Assembly (NCBI GenBank): GCA_036785705.1
Contig: JAWUZG010000018.1
Span: 5,367,501 to 5,431,500 of the forward strand
Reading direction: 5' to 3'
DNA length: 64,000 nucleotides
Source of the DNA: Acanthornis magna
Lineage: Eukaryota; Chordata; Aves; Passeriformes; Acanthizidae
Positions 1 to 25,125 of the stretch are shown here, one piece after another (positions within the stretch are counted from its first letter, which is position 1; each line of letters begins with the position of its first letter). Position numbers and translations under genes: made by a program. The notes under the pieces are model-generated. The model saw nothing but the letters and a program-made list of their open reading frames with translations. It searched no databases and was not told where the DNA came from.

Positions 1-2814
1 GCTTACAGCTGCAGATCAACAGGAGCTTGTTGAAGTTACAGATTTAGAGCTCAATTCCCTTACAGTCTCATTTCTGAAACTGCAGCAGAATCATAAATAT
101 AAAAATTGTTGTTTAGAAAAATGTAGTACAATATGAGTAATGATAGTGACAGCTTAGCAGCAAAATGCCAAAGGGAAATAATTCTGCATCCTCAACAAAA
201 TATCTCTTCTGGGAAATCTATTTCTGGGACGAGGTTTTCTAGTAGACAAAAAAATCTGCTGGAATTCAAAATCAGCTGTTGCCAGGTGCCCCATGAACAG
301 TATTTTGCCTTGAACACCAGTGTGGAGGGGCTGGGAGGTGGTGTGTATTTGTATCACATCTGTGAGAGTAAGTCTTAAAATTTGCAGTTGGATAGCAAAT
401 TCCAAGAAAGACATTCGATATCAGTGAAAACCCACAATGTCTTACAGAAAACCTCGTGAGAAGGGGTTAAAGCAAAATCTCAGAAAGCAAACAATGAGAG
501 AAGAAAATTAGCATGTGAAGAGACATTAGAAAGAAAATCGTTGGCAAAGACACCAAAAAATCAGAAGCCTCATTAATTTTATGTAAAAATTGTATGCATA
601 TGAAGTATTACCACATTCATGAGCCTTCTGAAATTCATGTTCTTCTAATTCATCTGTAAGAAAGAAAAAAATCATGTTAGCTATGGCATCTTAGTTATTT
701 TTCAGTTTTAAGTCTCCTAAACTAAGACTATTTTTTAGCTGATGATTCTTTATGCCAGAAGAATTTGATACATCCTGGAAATCTCGAAGAAAAGAAATTT
801 CTAAGTCTGACCCAAAGCTAATAGGGACTTACCCTCCTTATAACACAATCCACTGCTCCTACATGGTATCATCATAGAGATGAATACCTCTGCTCAGTGA
901 GGTGGGGACCATATCTCAGTTAGAATTAAAGCCAACCCGTCCTGCATGAGGGAGGCCTTTCTGCTGCATTAAAACACAGATGGGCAGCAAAGATATGCGC
1001 ATTCTCCACAACCCTCTCGTAAAATGAGATAACAAGGAGCCCCTAATATTTTTAGTGTCACTTCCAGGGTAACAAGGAGGGGAGTGGGAAGGGAAAATAT
1101 TTAGGGTTGTTAGTGTAGATTAAGTGTCAGACTTTTGTGGCCATTCCAATTGCAGATGGATGAAAAAAACCACTCTTATTTTAAAAGTTATGTCTTAATT
1201 CTGTAGACATCAACTATAGATCTGGTTTTACATTTAAACATAGCACATCTGTACAGCATTTAAGTATTATTATTTTGTGTAGCAGATATTTTTCAAGGCA
1301 TTTCAGTTGTCATGCTGCATTTGAGGAATATTTTCACTGTCTTTCATACATTTGATGCAATAGAAGTGGTACTGAGGGTATGACGGATACATACAAAAGA
1401 AAATGCTCACAGACCAATTTAAGCTGATGGAAAGCTACTTAACTAGCCTTTTAGAATGACCTTTCACTGACTCTTTGCTTCTGCATCTCCTTTCTATAAA
1501 CGCTTTCCTGACTTTGGTGGACAAAAGCCACAGATGTTTACAGTGGTTATAACTTAATACTCTGAATATCTAATCAGGGAAGTACCCATAGGTAAATACT
1601 TCTCAGCAGATTGATGTAGAAGGAAGGAATTGAAAATCCATTTACTCAGATCGCACAACAAAGTATCAAGTGAATATTGAAAATGCTTCCTCTGGATAAG
1701 TTATGTGGATCAATTGAGCTGTTTAAGAGAAGAGTGGTAAAGATGGTACTGAGAGCTGGGGAAGATGTGAAGTGAAGGTGATACTTAAAAACATTAGGGA
1801 GGAGATGGGATGCGGTGAAAAACGTGGAAGAGCAAAAATAGCAGTACGTCCATTAAGCCCATGACATTGCTTTGGTGCCCTAGAGCACACTGCTGTTCCC
1901 AGGCTTTTCATTTGAGCACAGAAGGTGAGATGTGGAGGCATTTTACATTTGCCACAGCAGGTCTGACATGCCTTAGTGTTTGTTCACACTCACACACACA
2001 GAGATTTGCAGAATGAAACCAACGCCCCCGAGTCAGACCCACACACAGCTCCTTTCAAACTGGAGCCTAGGGGTCTGTCTCTCAGGATGGCACTAATGGA
2101 GATAAAACTTTGTTAGATATTGGACAAGCATATGCGTCACCAACAGGCTGTGGTGGAATAAGAAATTGCTGCCTCTGGTCAGTTCAGAGAGACTACTATA
2201 CTACCCTGCCTTACAGTAAGTCTATAAAGGTGAAACCCCAGTTACACCAATTGCTTATGCAAAGCACAGAGAAATAACAGCTGTATCAGAGATGATGATT
2301 ATATTACTAGATTTGGCTATTTTTCTATACCTTTGAAAACTAAATCAAGCATGAAGAGCTGTGTGTTTGCATTATCTGTTAATATTTATTATGCTGTGCT
2401 ACCTCTCCCAAGATGAAAAGCCAGCAGTGTTTGGGTGAACATACTGACTTTTATAATGCAGCCATGTGAAATTATAATTTATAATGCAGACATATAAAAG
2501 CTTGGAGATCTGTTCAGCTCAATAAGAGAGTTTTTAAAAGCCTGCTGTTTAAATTCACTCAGGAGAAATAAAAAATAAAAAAAAAGACAAAAGAAGATTT
2601 GCAAATGCTCTGCTGGGAAAAGTCTTGAAACAGCAGAAAAATAGCAAAGATAATATAAAGGATTTTTACACGCCATATCAAAGATCCAGTTGAATACCAA
2701 GATATTTCAAAATAGGTGCAAATGCTGGAATCTCATTGAAAAAAAGGTAATAACAGGGATCTAGCAACTACTTATGTATCTTGTGCAGTAAAAAGGAGTA
2801 AAATTCATACTTAC
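1..2814 (-). other. SH3TC1 intron sequence, no exon found
   Basis: AT-rich unique sequence. On the minus strand I looked for the post-SH3 linker and the large TPR exon of SH3TC1. The few short open stretches (for example 154-414, 1723-1941, 2479-2700) show no family similarity. The next exon is therefore probably left of base 1, or is a short diverged exon I cannot recognise. Confidence 0.7.
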
Positions 2815-15247
<12,433 letters not shown>

Positions 15248-18200
15248 AATTTGAAAGTTTCTCACAGTGATGCAATTAACATTATCAACAACCTGAAGGG
15301 GAAAAAAAAAAATCAATAATTTTTTTTTTTTTCCAAAAAGTGTCAGAAAAGATGAATATATTCAAGAACTGTCCCTCTCCTGTAGGAGTTATTTTTAATT
15401 GTAATATGGATTAAAGAACTTGCTATAGGCTTCTTTCAGAGGAACGGTTGTGTAACACCCAAATTTATCCCAGAAAAAGCTCCTGCAATGAGGTGGCATC
15501 ACTGCTTTAGCAGCAAAGCAATAGACTTGGCTAACAGCAACAATCCAAGGCCTGAAGTGAAATGTACTTGTGCCCACTGCTAATTATTCATTCTTGGCCA
15601 GCTTTAAAGCTGAGCCTCCAAGGGATAACATCATTCACATTAACAGAAGAATTGCAAGGGAAAAACATAATTTTCTAAAGGTGACAAGAATGGAAGGAGT
15701 GCTGCATGCTGAATTCAAACAACAAAGAAGGTTTATATAAATTCAGATAAAGAACGAATCCTCCACAGGAACCCACTGTGCAGGAAGACTGGCATGCTAG
15801 GATCCAAATATTACTTTGCAGCAAAGCAGAAAAATGAAGCTCTACTGAAGCTAGAGGCTGAGTCTGGCAGCAAAATTCTTATTGGCATGATCAGGAGGGA
15901 GGAATAGAAATGGAAGTGGAGCACAAGTAGTTGCAAGCTTCCCTCCAGTCCCTGAGGTGAGGCATCCTGCAATGCCATTTCTCAGGCACAAGCTACTGCA
16001 GCTTCAGGAAGGTGCAGCTCGACCACCAGCACAGCATCACAAAGGACGTGACCCACGGAGCCAGCACATGCCCACTGATATTTACACCCTTTTCCTCAGT
16101 GGGCTTTCACAGTCCCTAAGTGATTCATAAAGCCACAGGATAGATTTTGCTTTAGTCCTGTCATTTGGATTTCATCTCAGTTCCTCTGTGTTTACTCCAG
16201 CTGTACTCATTAATGAGCTCCATTCATGATGAGTGCGCAAGCTTGTGATCTTCAGGAAATTTCATCTCTCGTTTGTTTTCCAGCAGAAATTGGTTAAATC
16301 TGAAGCTGCAGAAGAAAAGTTGTACTTTTGTTTTGATAAAGCATCAGACTAGTGCCTGGTCACCTAAGTATCCACTTATGACCTGCCTTCAGCCTGATCA
16401 AGAATTTTCTCACTTCTCCATTTACCCCATGCCATGGGGTGTCCCAAAGCACATTGTTCTGCTTTTCTTCTTCACATCCACACCTTCCAACACTTCCTGC
16501 CCTCCAAGCTTCACACCAGAGATCCCTAAACCTGAGCAAACCAAGTGCCAACATGAAGAGCACAGCAGCTGCCAGGGTAGGCAGGTACGTGGGACAAGGC
16601 AAGATCTGTCTGCACAACTTTCACGCTATTTTACAGTCATTGAAACCTTTACCCCAAACGAGCACTTCTTGAAAAAACAGTAAACTATATATAGACAGAG
16701 GCAAGTTATGCAATTATAGAAAATTAATGAGGTATATTTAGAGGTTGTATGACCAGCTCAGAGAATTAAATCATAACCATATCTACCACAAGTTAATGAA
16801 GTATGAAGAAATCTAGGCTGGATTTTGCTTTAATGTTTTCCTTGTCCCATTTTGCTATTTATTCGAAAGTGCCTGTCAGAGTGCTGAGACTGATTTTTAA
16901 AAGATGTTTTTGGTGCTGCATCGCAGTTCTCCATATAAAGCTATATGTATAAATTCATATATACACCTATGAAACACAGGTAGTTACTCAAACACAAGTA
17001 ATTTTTATGCCTTCTTTCACGAAATAACATTTTCACTAACATACTTGGTTAACTCTGAAAAACTGGCTATCAGACTTGACGACCTAGTTATAAATGATTA
17101 AAAATAAAGGCCTGCCAGAGGCCCAACTCCCTTTGCCAGGGATATGATTTTCCATTTATATAGCTGATCTTTTCCTTGAAGTAATGGCAGTTGCTAACAC
17201 CATTCTTTTCAGTACTGTACCAGGATCATATGGAATGCATTCTAATTGTCACACTTAAGAATTAATTACTTTTCTGCATATATTTTTTAAATACTAGTAT
17301 CTCCTGTTGATGAAGAAGTAGATATTTTGGTATGAATGATAATTCCATCATTTCAATCAACCAAGGTGGTTGATTAAATTGTATTGTTCTATGAATCCAA
17401 AGCCAGTTGTTATTTTTAGATCAGGATTACCCTTAATCCCAGAACTGAAATTCAGTGTTCAGATTATTCATTTTTTCCATAAGCTCCTATCCACAAGAAA
17501 AAATATCATCCTGCACAAAATGTAGGAAAACAAATATATTCTGACTTGAATTATTAGAATTCAGTTGAGTTGGAGAAGAGATACTGATAAATTTTTCATG
17601 TCTTCTGCATCAGTTTATGTTGGTACGGGTAACATATATGCAGGTCTGTGAATGAACTTAGAAAGATTGGTGCTGAAAGAGCAAGTAGGACATCTGAACA
17701 AATCAAAATGGCTGTAATCTCTTTAAGAAGATTCAGTCATAGTATCCCGGAGCCTAAGCCAAAGGGAAAAAAATCAGAACGAGTGAAAGAAAAGCAGAAC
17801 AGATATGTTCTTATGTATGTTTTCTCTTGGTTCTTCCAAAATGAGCAGAAGGAAAACTCAAATCTCAAACGTTTTTAGCAGTCATGCTCTCCTCTGCAGA
17901 TTCCTCTCCCATTTTTAATGTTTGCCTTAACTACCAAACGTCAGTCCATGTGGCTTTGTAAGTACTGAGAACAAGACAGTAAACTTTCTGTAGCTAGGGA
18001 CCTAGTCTACCTGGGCCCTTTTCAATGTTTATCTGGCATCTAAATGTATCCTAAGTGACACAAATTTGGTCCCAAGCGACAAAGATTTCATAGAAATTTA
18101 CACCACATCTGTATACTTTTATTATTTGCCTTTAACTAGCATATAAGTACCCCAAGAAGTAAAACTCTAACACACAAGCAATGCTACAGTATAATTATCC

Positions 18201-19274
18201 TATTTATTATGCTGATGCCTTCTCAATTATTAAACTGTTCCAGTACAAATTAAAGCAGATGTAATGGCACAAAACCAGAGAAAAACATTCATCCAATATA
18301 AAACAGCTTTAGAGAATATTAAACTGCAGTGCTTGAGTCATTCTCATTATTAGATATTTTTTTAGTAAACCCATAACGCTAGTAAGTATAGTGGTGAGTT
18401 AGCAACTGACCATTTGTTGATAGCAACAAATACAAGATTAAGATCATCAAGATTAAGGTTCTAGCACTCACCATATAAAGTGTGTCTTTAACTAGTTCTT
18501 ACAATCTATATTTATATGTACTGACTAAGCATTTTATTTATAATTTAGATAAAATTATTTTTCTCATGCTCTTTGAGGCTTGACCAAAAAATTCCTATTT
18601 GGTGCAGGATGTTGGCCATAAAACTTAATGATCTTCCTGTTTTTCTGAACGCAGAGCCAAGCTCTACTCACAATAAAAGCCACGCAGGCAAGATGTGGCA
18701 CTCGCCACTGCTCGGGGGACCCTCCCTTGGTGAGGCAGCAGAGAGAGGAGCAGCAGGCGCTGGACAGCTCAGCACCTTGAGGGCTGCTGAGGACACTGCT
18801 GTCCTCCCTCCTGGACACCAGGAGTGTGGCCAGGGGCTCTGTGTGCTGCCCCACGCACCTGCCCAGGCTTGTGAGGCCAGAAAGTCACTCCACCTTCCCC
18901 ATCCCTTCCCACAGGGCACACCAGGCAGGAAAGGTCTGTATCCAACAGCTGTCGAACTCGAGTGGAAATGAGACACTATTTTTTCCTACTGGAAGTTAAA
19001 TAGAATAAGTCCTTTATCATGCTTTTCTGTCTGCTGCTGCTTCCTTTTAACTGAGTGTTTCCAAAGCACAGCTAACCAGAAAGAAAACATATAGCTTGAC
19101 GTTTTCCATGTAGGCTGAGGGTTGTTTTTTCTCCCCTGCCTTTTGTTATTATTTTAAGAGGTATTGTGGATGACAGGAACACTCTCTCTCACCAATTCAT
19201 TCCCATTTTAAAAGGGTGCTGAAGGAGGAAACCAATAATATTCACTGAACCAATTTCTCTCTCTCCCTCTAAAG

Positions 19275-19319
19275 GTATATTTCTAAGTATATTTCTAAGT
19301 ATTTATAAGTATTTCTAAG
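19275..19319 (+). repeat. Short AT-rich tandem repeat
   Basis: Two near-identical copies of GTATATTTCTAA are followed by two more diverged relatives (GTATTTATAA, GTATTTCTAA). In the long SH3TC1 intron. Confidence 0.8.
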
Positions 19320-22149
19320 ACTAGGACACAGTATATAAAAATGGGCTATATTCAAACTCATTGCCTAAAACCTGTATGAAATACAACATTTCTTTCATTC
19401 ATCATCTTCCCTCTAGGAGCCTCAGGACAATATATTAATGACTTACTAAAGACCTCAGTCTTGCAACTGTACTGCCCTAAGTTAATCTAGGTCATTTTCC
19501 CAAACTGATGGTACAGTAATTTTATTCCTTCCTCCCAGTTTCAATTAACATTTCACATCTTCTGTATTAGGCTACAAACATCTTAAAGCCAAAATCGTTA
19601 TAAACTTTTTCCTCAGAGAGTAAATCACAGCCTTGATCTCTACGAAACTCAGTCACAGGCATGAATATAAAAAAAAAAATTAAACATATTAGGTTCTGTA
19701 TAGGCAACACTTAACTTTTACGTATTATGCAGAAAGTTAAAGCAAATCTATAATCAGGGTAAGCAAACTTAGGAATCTGAGTACTTTCCAAAATGGAAGA
19801 TTGACTCCTTTATCTCTGAAGTAAGTTTAGGTTAGTTAGCAATTCTCAGTAAACTATGTTGCAAGCAGTATTGTTGTTCATGGCTGGTCTACAAACAAAA
19901 ATGCCCTAGCAAGCTTCAGAGATGCAATAGATTCCTTGAAAAGCTTTAACCCTCTCTTATGATCAATTTTCTTCATATCTCGGTAGCACTGAAATATATT
20001 TTCCATCCTCAACACAGCTCTGAAAGCGCCATAAGGCCAAAATTTCCAGGTTTGGATATGGAAAATTGGAGACTGAAATCCACAATCTCCAAACTGCTTA
20101 AAAATATGCACAAACTCTAGGCTTTAAAACAAAAATCAGATCACTGTTAGAAAACTATAAAAGGCATCTGTGAATCTCAGTACTTCATTCTGAGAGCTGG
20201 AAATGACAGAATTTGGCCTGTGGCAGATAATGCAGAGGAATAAAGTAGGAGCTGCTGCTACTGAAGAGCAGCTCAGCTCACACAACACTACCCAGAAGAG
20301 GGAACACAGAGCAGCACAGAAAATCCCAGCAGGTTCCCATAACTGTGACAGATCACGTTTACACATATTTTCCAGTCATTTCATTATAGACACACCAAAA
20401 TCAGAACACTACCGAAATTACTCCTGTTTAGCTGGCTGCAATTCTCACACGCTGACAATAAACCTACAGTCAAACACCAGACCACAAGTACCTAAAACAG
20501 AGCAAAAGAAGGACATGAAGATAGAGAACACAGGACTTGTCCTACCTTTTCCAGGACTGATTCGCTCTTACATGCTGGTAAAGAGCAGGCAGGTCCTTGC
20601 CTTCCTCAGCTCTGCTCAAAACTGACTCCAGCACAGCTCTTCCTGTTTGACCTTCTTATCTTTCCTGTTGATTGCACAGCCTGGCTTGGATGTGGCAAGT
20701 ACAGAAAGTTGTCTATTAACCAATGCTGTTAATTCCAGAACTTTTTTTTTGCTTAAAGAAAGAAACATTCCTGAGCATGGAGTTGAGCTACTGAAGTTCA
20801 TTTTGCAAAGCAGAAATGTATCAAGTGTGCTGGAAGGTTCATTCACACATTCCACTTTTCAAAGCAATAATTCATTGTGGCATTTTGCATCGGTGGCTAA
20901 AAGGCTCCAAGGGACACATCCAGGCCATTGTGGTAAGAAAGCATTTTTCAGAAAAAAGTAACAAACAGTTCTTCAGATGGAGTATAGGGCTTTGTCACCC
21001 CTTTGCTTTTGATTGCAAAATTAGGTTTCTTGCTATCATTCCAGTTGCAAAAAACACCGATAAAAAATTGTTTGACAGCGAATTTACACCAACACGCTCA
21101 GGTGTGAATTGCAGAAGTGTATGGTTTAGCAGATCTATCACGCACTATTAAATATCAGTTTGGGGAGTTGAGCAGGACTGTTGTGGAATGTACATGGAGT
21201 TTATCTTCTGAGTAGCAAGACTGATGCATGTGCCATATCCCAAATGACCCACAAAAGCAGTGGGGTTTGAGGTGATGGGTTCTCCCCATTGCACTGCTGC
21301 CCTCCTGCAGCTCCTGCTGGGGGGAACACCAAAACCAGACCTTTCAGATGCCTTTGAGACCTTAGTTATGACTCCTCCCAATCCATCTCAAGGAACATGC
21401 ACTTAAGACTTATTTTTAAACATTAGAAATTATGTATTAATTATAAATAATTTGCCTTATTTCATCCCATCACACCATGTAAACATGAATTATAAATGCT
21501 ACTTCACACTGATCTGCCAATCTGCTCCTGCAGTACACTTGGGAACTCTCTACCCCGAAATCATGAAGTTGGAAGGTACTCAAGTAATTCTGTAAATCAC
21601 AACCAACCAATCATCCCAGAGGGAATTAATGTGATATTGCACTATAATGCAGTACACAAAGCATACCACTTCAGGAGTAATTAATTTATGTAGTAACTAT
21701 GCCAACAGCATGAAATACCACATTTCTGTCTCCACTTTACTAACTAATTTTCCATAAGTTTTATAAAAGTCTAAGTCTTTTAATCACATTTATTTTATAT
21801 GCATATTTAAATATACATAAATAATATTTGGTTAAATTTTATAACATCAGTTCTTCACTGATATTCCTCTTTTTTATGTGATTCAAAGTAGTTTTAAAAA
21901 AAAACTAAAGAGTCATCTAAGCCTATATTTTTTCCCAATGAATAATAATCTTTCAGCCTCTATTTCTATGTCCCAATCATTGTAGAGTCAACCACTGATT
22001 AGTATGTCCCCAAAATCTCAAATGATACAACTAATTTTTATTTTAGAGAACTAAAATTAGGAGAGATGCAACTCATTTCAAGAAACACATAACAAAATAG
22101 ATCCAACAGAACTCCAGGCTCCTTGACTCCCTTTTCCATACCTGCTTAT

Positions 22150-22235
22150 GATCATGGAGTAGTTTAGTTTGGAAAGGACCTTTAAAAGTCATCTTTTATG
22201 CAACTCCTCCCTGCAATCCTGTACTAAATCAGCAA
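22150..22235 (-). repeat. CR1-like LINE 3' fragment (degenerate)
   Basis: The + strand reads TTTGGAAAGGACCTTTAAAAGTCATC followed by CAACTCC and CCCTGCAATCC-type text, a worn version of the reverse complement of the CR1 3' end. It lies in the long intron of SH3TC1. Confidence 0.6.
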
Positions 22236-25029
22236 ACTTCAGCTTCCACTATGATTTTACTCTGAAGTCATGCTCCATGGTATTTCATCACACCACACCC
22301 AGTACTTCAATTCTTGGTGCTGTACATGGACGTGTAGTTTAGGTGGAAACAAGGAAAACAAACTTTCCAGCTTTCGGGTAAGGACATCAGAAGTTGGACC
22401 TGGACATCCTGTTGTCTTATTGGAACAGTCCCAATCTGCATTACCAAAATGTGAGTGAATACCCTTATTGGACAGCTGCTCTTGTGAAATAGCTCCAGAG
22501 AACAATAAATTGCAGCAAACAGGAAAAAAACGGAGGTAGCACAGATTGGTTTCCATATTAGTAATCACATCCCTTATACTACATTTTAATTACTATGAAT
22601 TGTGCTACCTGTTTTAGGTTTCTTCTTGCTAAAAATAGGCTTCTAAGTTGTTTCTTTTGGCCAATTCTTTAACTAATAAAATTACATGAAGATAAACATA
22701 CATAAACATGCCCCTGTTTATGTTGGGTTGCTCCTGATCTCTTCAGAATTATTAAAAGAAGCTGACAGGAGCCTGGGGAGGACATTGGGTGTTGATACAA
22801 GTCACTTCCTCTAATTGTCTCTCTCAGGCATTGCTTTTCATCATCCTGTTTGTCTGCCCTTCTGCAGCTGCATTTTGTCTGACCATTTTTCACTTCAGCA
22901 GCTTATTTTAGGGAAAACAACACATTTTAATATTAAGGCAGACTTATACCTTCCAGTATAACTATTATTCCATCACAGTTGGGGAAATACCTATGAAGGA
23001 ACAGTCCACTGCCAAAGTGACTAACTCTAACTTGTAAAGCTATTGAAGCGTAACTCATTTGATTATTTACTGATAAATAACAGAAATACCAGTTTTAGGT
23101 GAGAAGGGAACTTTCTACACATTTTACTAAATTCCTGTCTGATCTCTTTCATCCCAAGTCCAATAAATGCTAACAAGCTTATTTCCCCTTACTGGAACTG
23201 ATCATAAAGAGATCCTCTTTGTTCCATGTTTCATGTTCCATGCTGAAATTAGCATTCTCAACTATTTACATTTAGCACAACAAATTTGAAATCACACAAG
23301 TTAGCAACTGCTTTCTTGTCTAATTGGTTCTTGTTTCATCTAGTAATTGAGGTACACCCACTTAAAAAGAAATGTAATGCAATACAATCTGTACTGCAAA
23401 GTTCTCAAAGAAATCAATTGAGCCCCTAGAGGTGAAAAACACTCAACTTGAAGTACTAACTCACAGTGGTAACATTTTAGAAAAAACACCCAATTATATT
23501 AATTCTAGCCAGATTATCAGCATGCACGGATATTAGTTGTGTTATGTTCATGCCATGATTACACACAACTTCCACAGAAAGAGCTTCAGCCATATGTTTC
23601 CTTTTGATTAGCATGTTATCTCTCCACAGCAACTGCATATAGAACTAGCTAAAGTGCTTTCTTGTGGTCTTCTGTCGTCTTTGCATCTGCCTGCTTGAAA
23701 CCCAGACAGCTTTACTTCCCCCCAGGTCTTGGAAAAACACTACCCCAGGTTCAGAAAGGAAAAACAGAAAACACGAAAAGAAAAATACACTACCACCCAT
23801 CTGTACGGAAATGCCGTCGCCTCGCAGTCTGCAGGAAAATGCTGAGTCAAACCACGCAGCTGTTTCACTGCTCACACAGTTTCTAAGCCTTCACACAGCC
23901 CACCACATAAGAGCCAAGTTTGCTTCCAATTCCCAGATGCTAATGATAGATGTCACCGAGTTTGTTGTTCCTGAGAACGAGTGAGAACACAGCACACACC
24001 TGGCAGAGCTTCCTCCTGAGCCTAGTGGCTCCGGAGCCACTGCTGCTCTCCTGACAGCACCTTTACCTCTCTTGACAACACCAAAAAGCCAACATGGTCC
24101 TACCAAGGAAGCCCATATTCAAATCTCAGCAGGCAAAAAGGGATCCAGTCATGATTGGATTCACAGTTCCATCTCAGCCCTAACATGGATCACAGGCCTT
24201 CCCACAGCAGAGAAAGATAAAACATCTCAAAGAGTCTCATCAGCTTAGAATAAAAATTGCAGTTATAACTTACCACTTAGAATCACTAGCCGTTAGTACT
24301 TAGATTAATCATTTCATTCCTATCTGATCTGGCTCAGCAGGATTTATTTTCTGCCCCACAGGGAGAACAGCCTCCCCAAATCAAGCACAAACTTTGGAGC
24401 TGCATGCAGCACAGAAAGCTTTCACTTCTCAATCACCCCAAAGCAAATACACTGAGAGAGTTTATATTCACAAGTTTCAGCATAGGAAATGAGCTTTCCC
24501 TATTTTTCTTTCATCTTGCATGTGGAATTAAATTCCTCTTATCTACTGGAATTAACAAACCACTTGGTAAAAACGGCCTCTAAAACATCCAACCAAGTAC
24601 CAAAAAATTAGGAAATATATGCTGGCATGCAGACAAAAATTTTGCTCTTCTACAAACCTCCAACTATGAAAAGGGGGGGGGGAGAAACCTCTATTCCATG
24701 TAATTTACACTTAAACTCCCACAGAACATCCTTTAAAAATATATATTTTTTTTTTACCCTTGACAGGCTAAATCCCCACCTTTTACAGCATTGCAGGGGA
24801 ATCAAAGGAAAAATAGGTACATCCTTTTATAATTAGGTGAAGTGATTTTTAATTAAAGGTTAACTATTTTCAGCTGCTTAAAGATTGCAGGTAGAAATAA
24901 GAGTTTATTCTTAAGGAAACCTTCTTCTAGGTAGCCAGGAAATAATTGCATATTCATCTATTGAGTAGAGATTATCTATTATGCTGTTTCAATGGATTTG
25001 ATATCTCTCTTCCTTCGGAGGACGCTTTT

Positions 25030-25125
25030 CACAGAGTCACATGTCCGTCAAGGTTGGAAGGGACCTTCGAGACCATCTAGTCCCACATCAAGCATTTAGG
25101 AAAGGGCCCTGCTCCAGGCTTTTTC
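25030..25125 (-). repeat. CR1 LINE 3' fragment
   Basis: The + strand has CACAGAGTCACA, then GGTTGGAAGGGACCTTCGAG and ACCATCTAGTCCCACATCAAG, the reverse complement of the CR1 3' end. Inside the long SH3TC1 intron. Confidence 0.85.

Noticed and set aside
16273..16683. 136-codon plus-strand open frame
   Set aside because: No family similarity, and overlapping open frames in other phases suggest a stop-poor stretch and not a gene.
18660..18960. GC-rich patch as an alternative SH3TC1 promoter
   Set aside because: CpG is scarce there, and no minus-strand donor with a supporting first exon was found.
20203..20625. 140-codon plus-strand open frame
   Set aside because: No recognisable domain and low-complexity-free but random-looking composition. 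It lies in intronic sequence, has no splice or promoter context, and its length is not exceptional for 64 kb in six frames.
21555..21620. Text resembling a CR1 end (TCATGAAGTTGGAAGGTACTC)
   Set aside because: The match is short and the following sequence does not continue as CR1.
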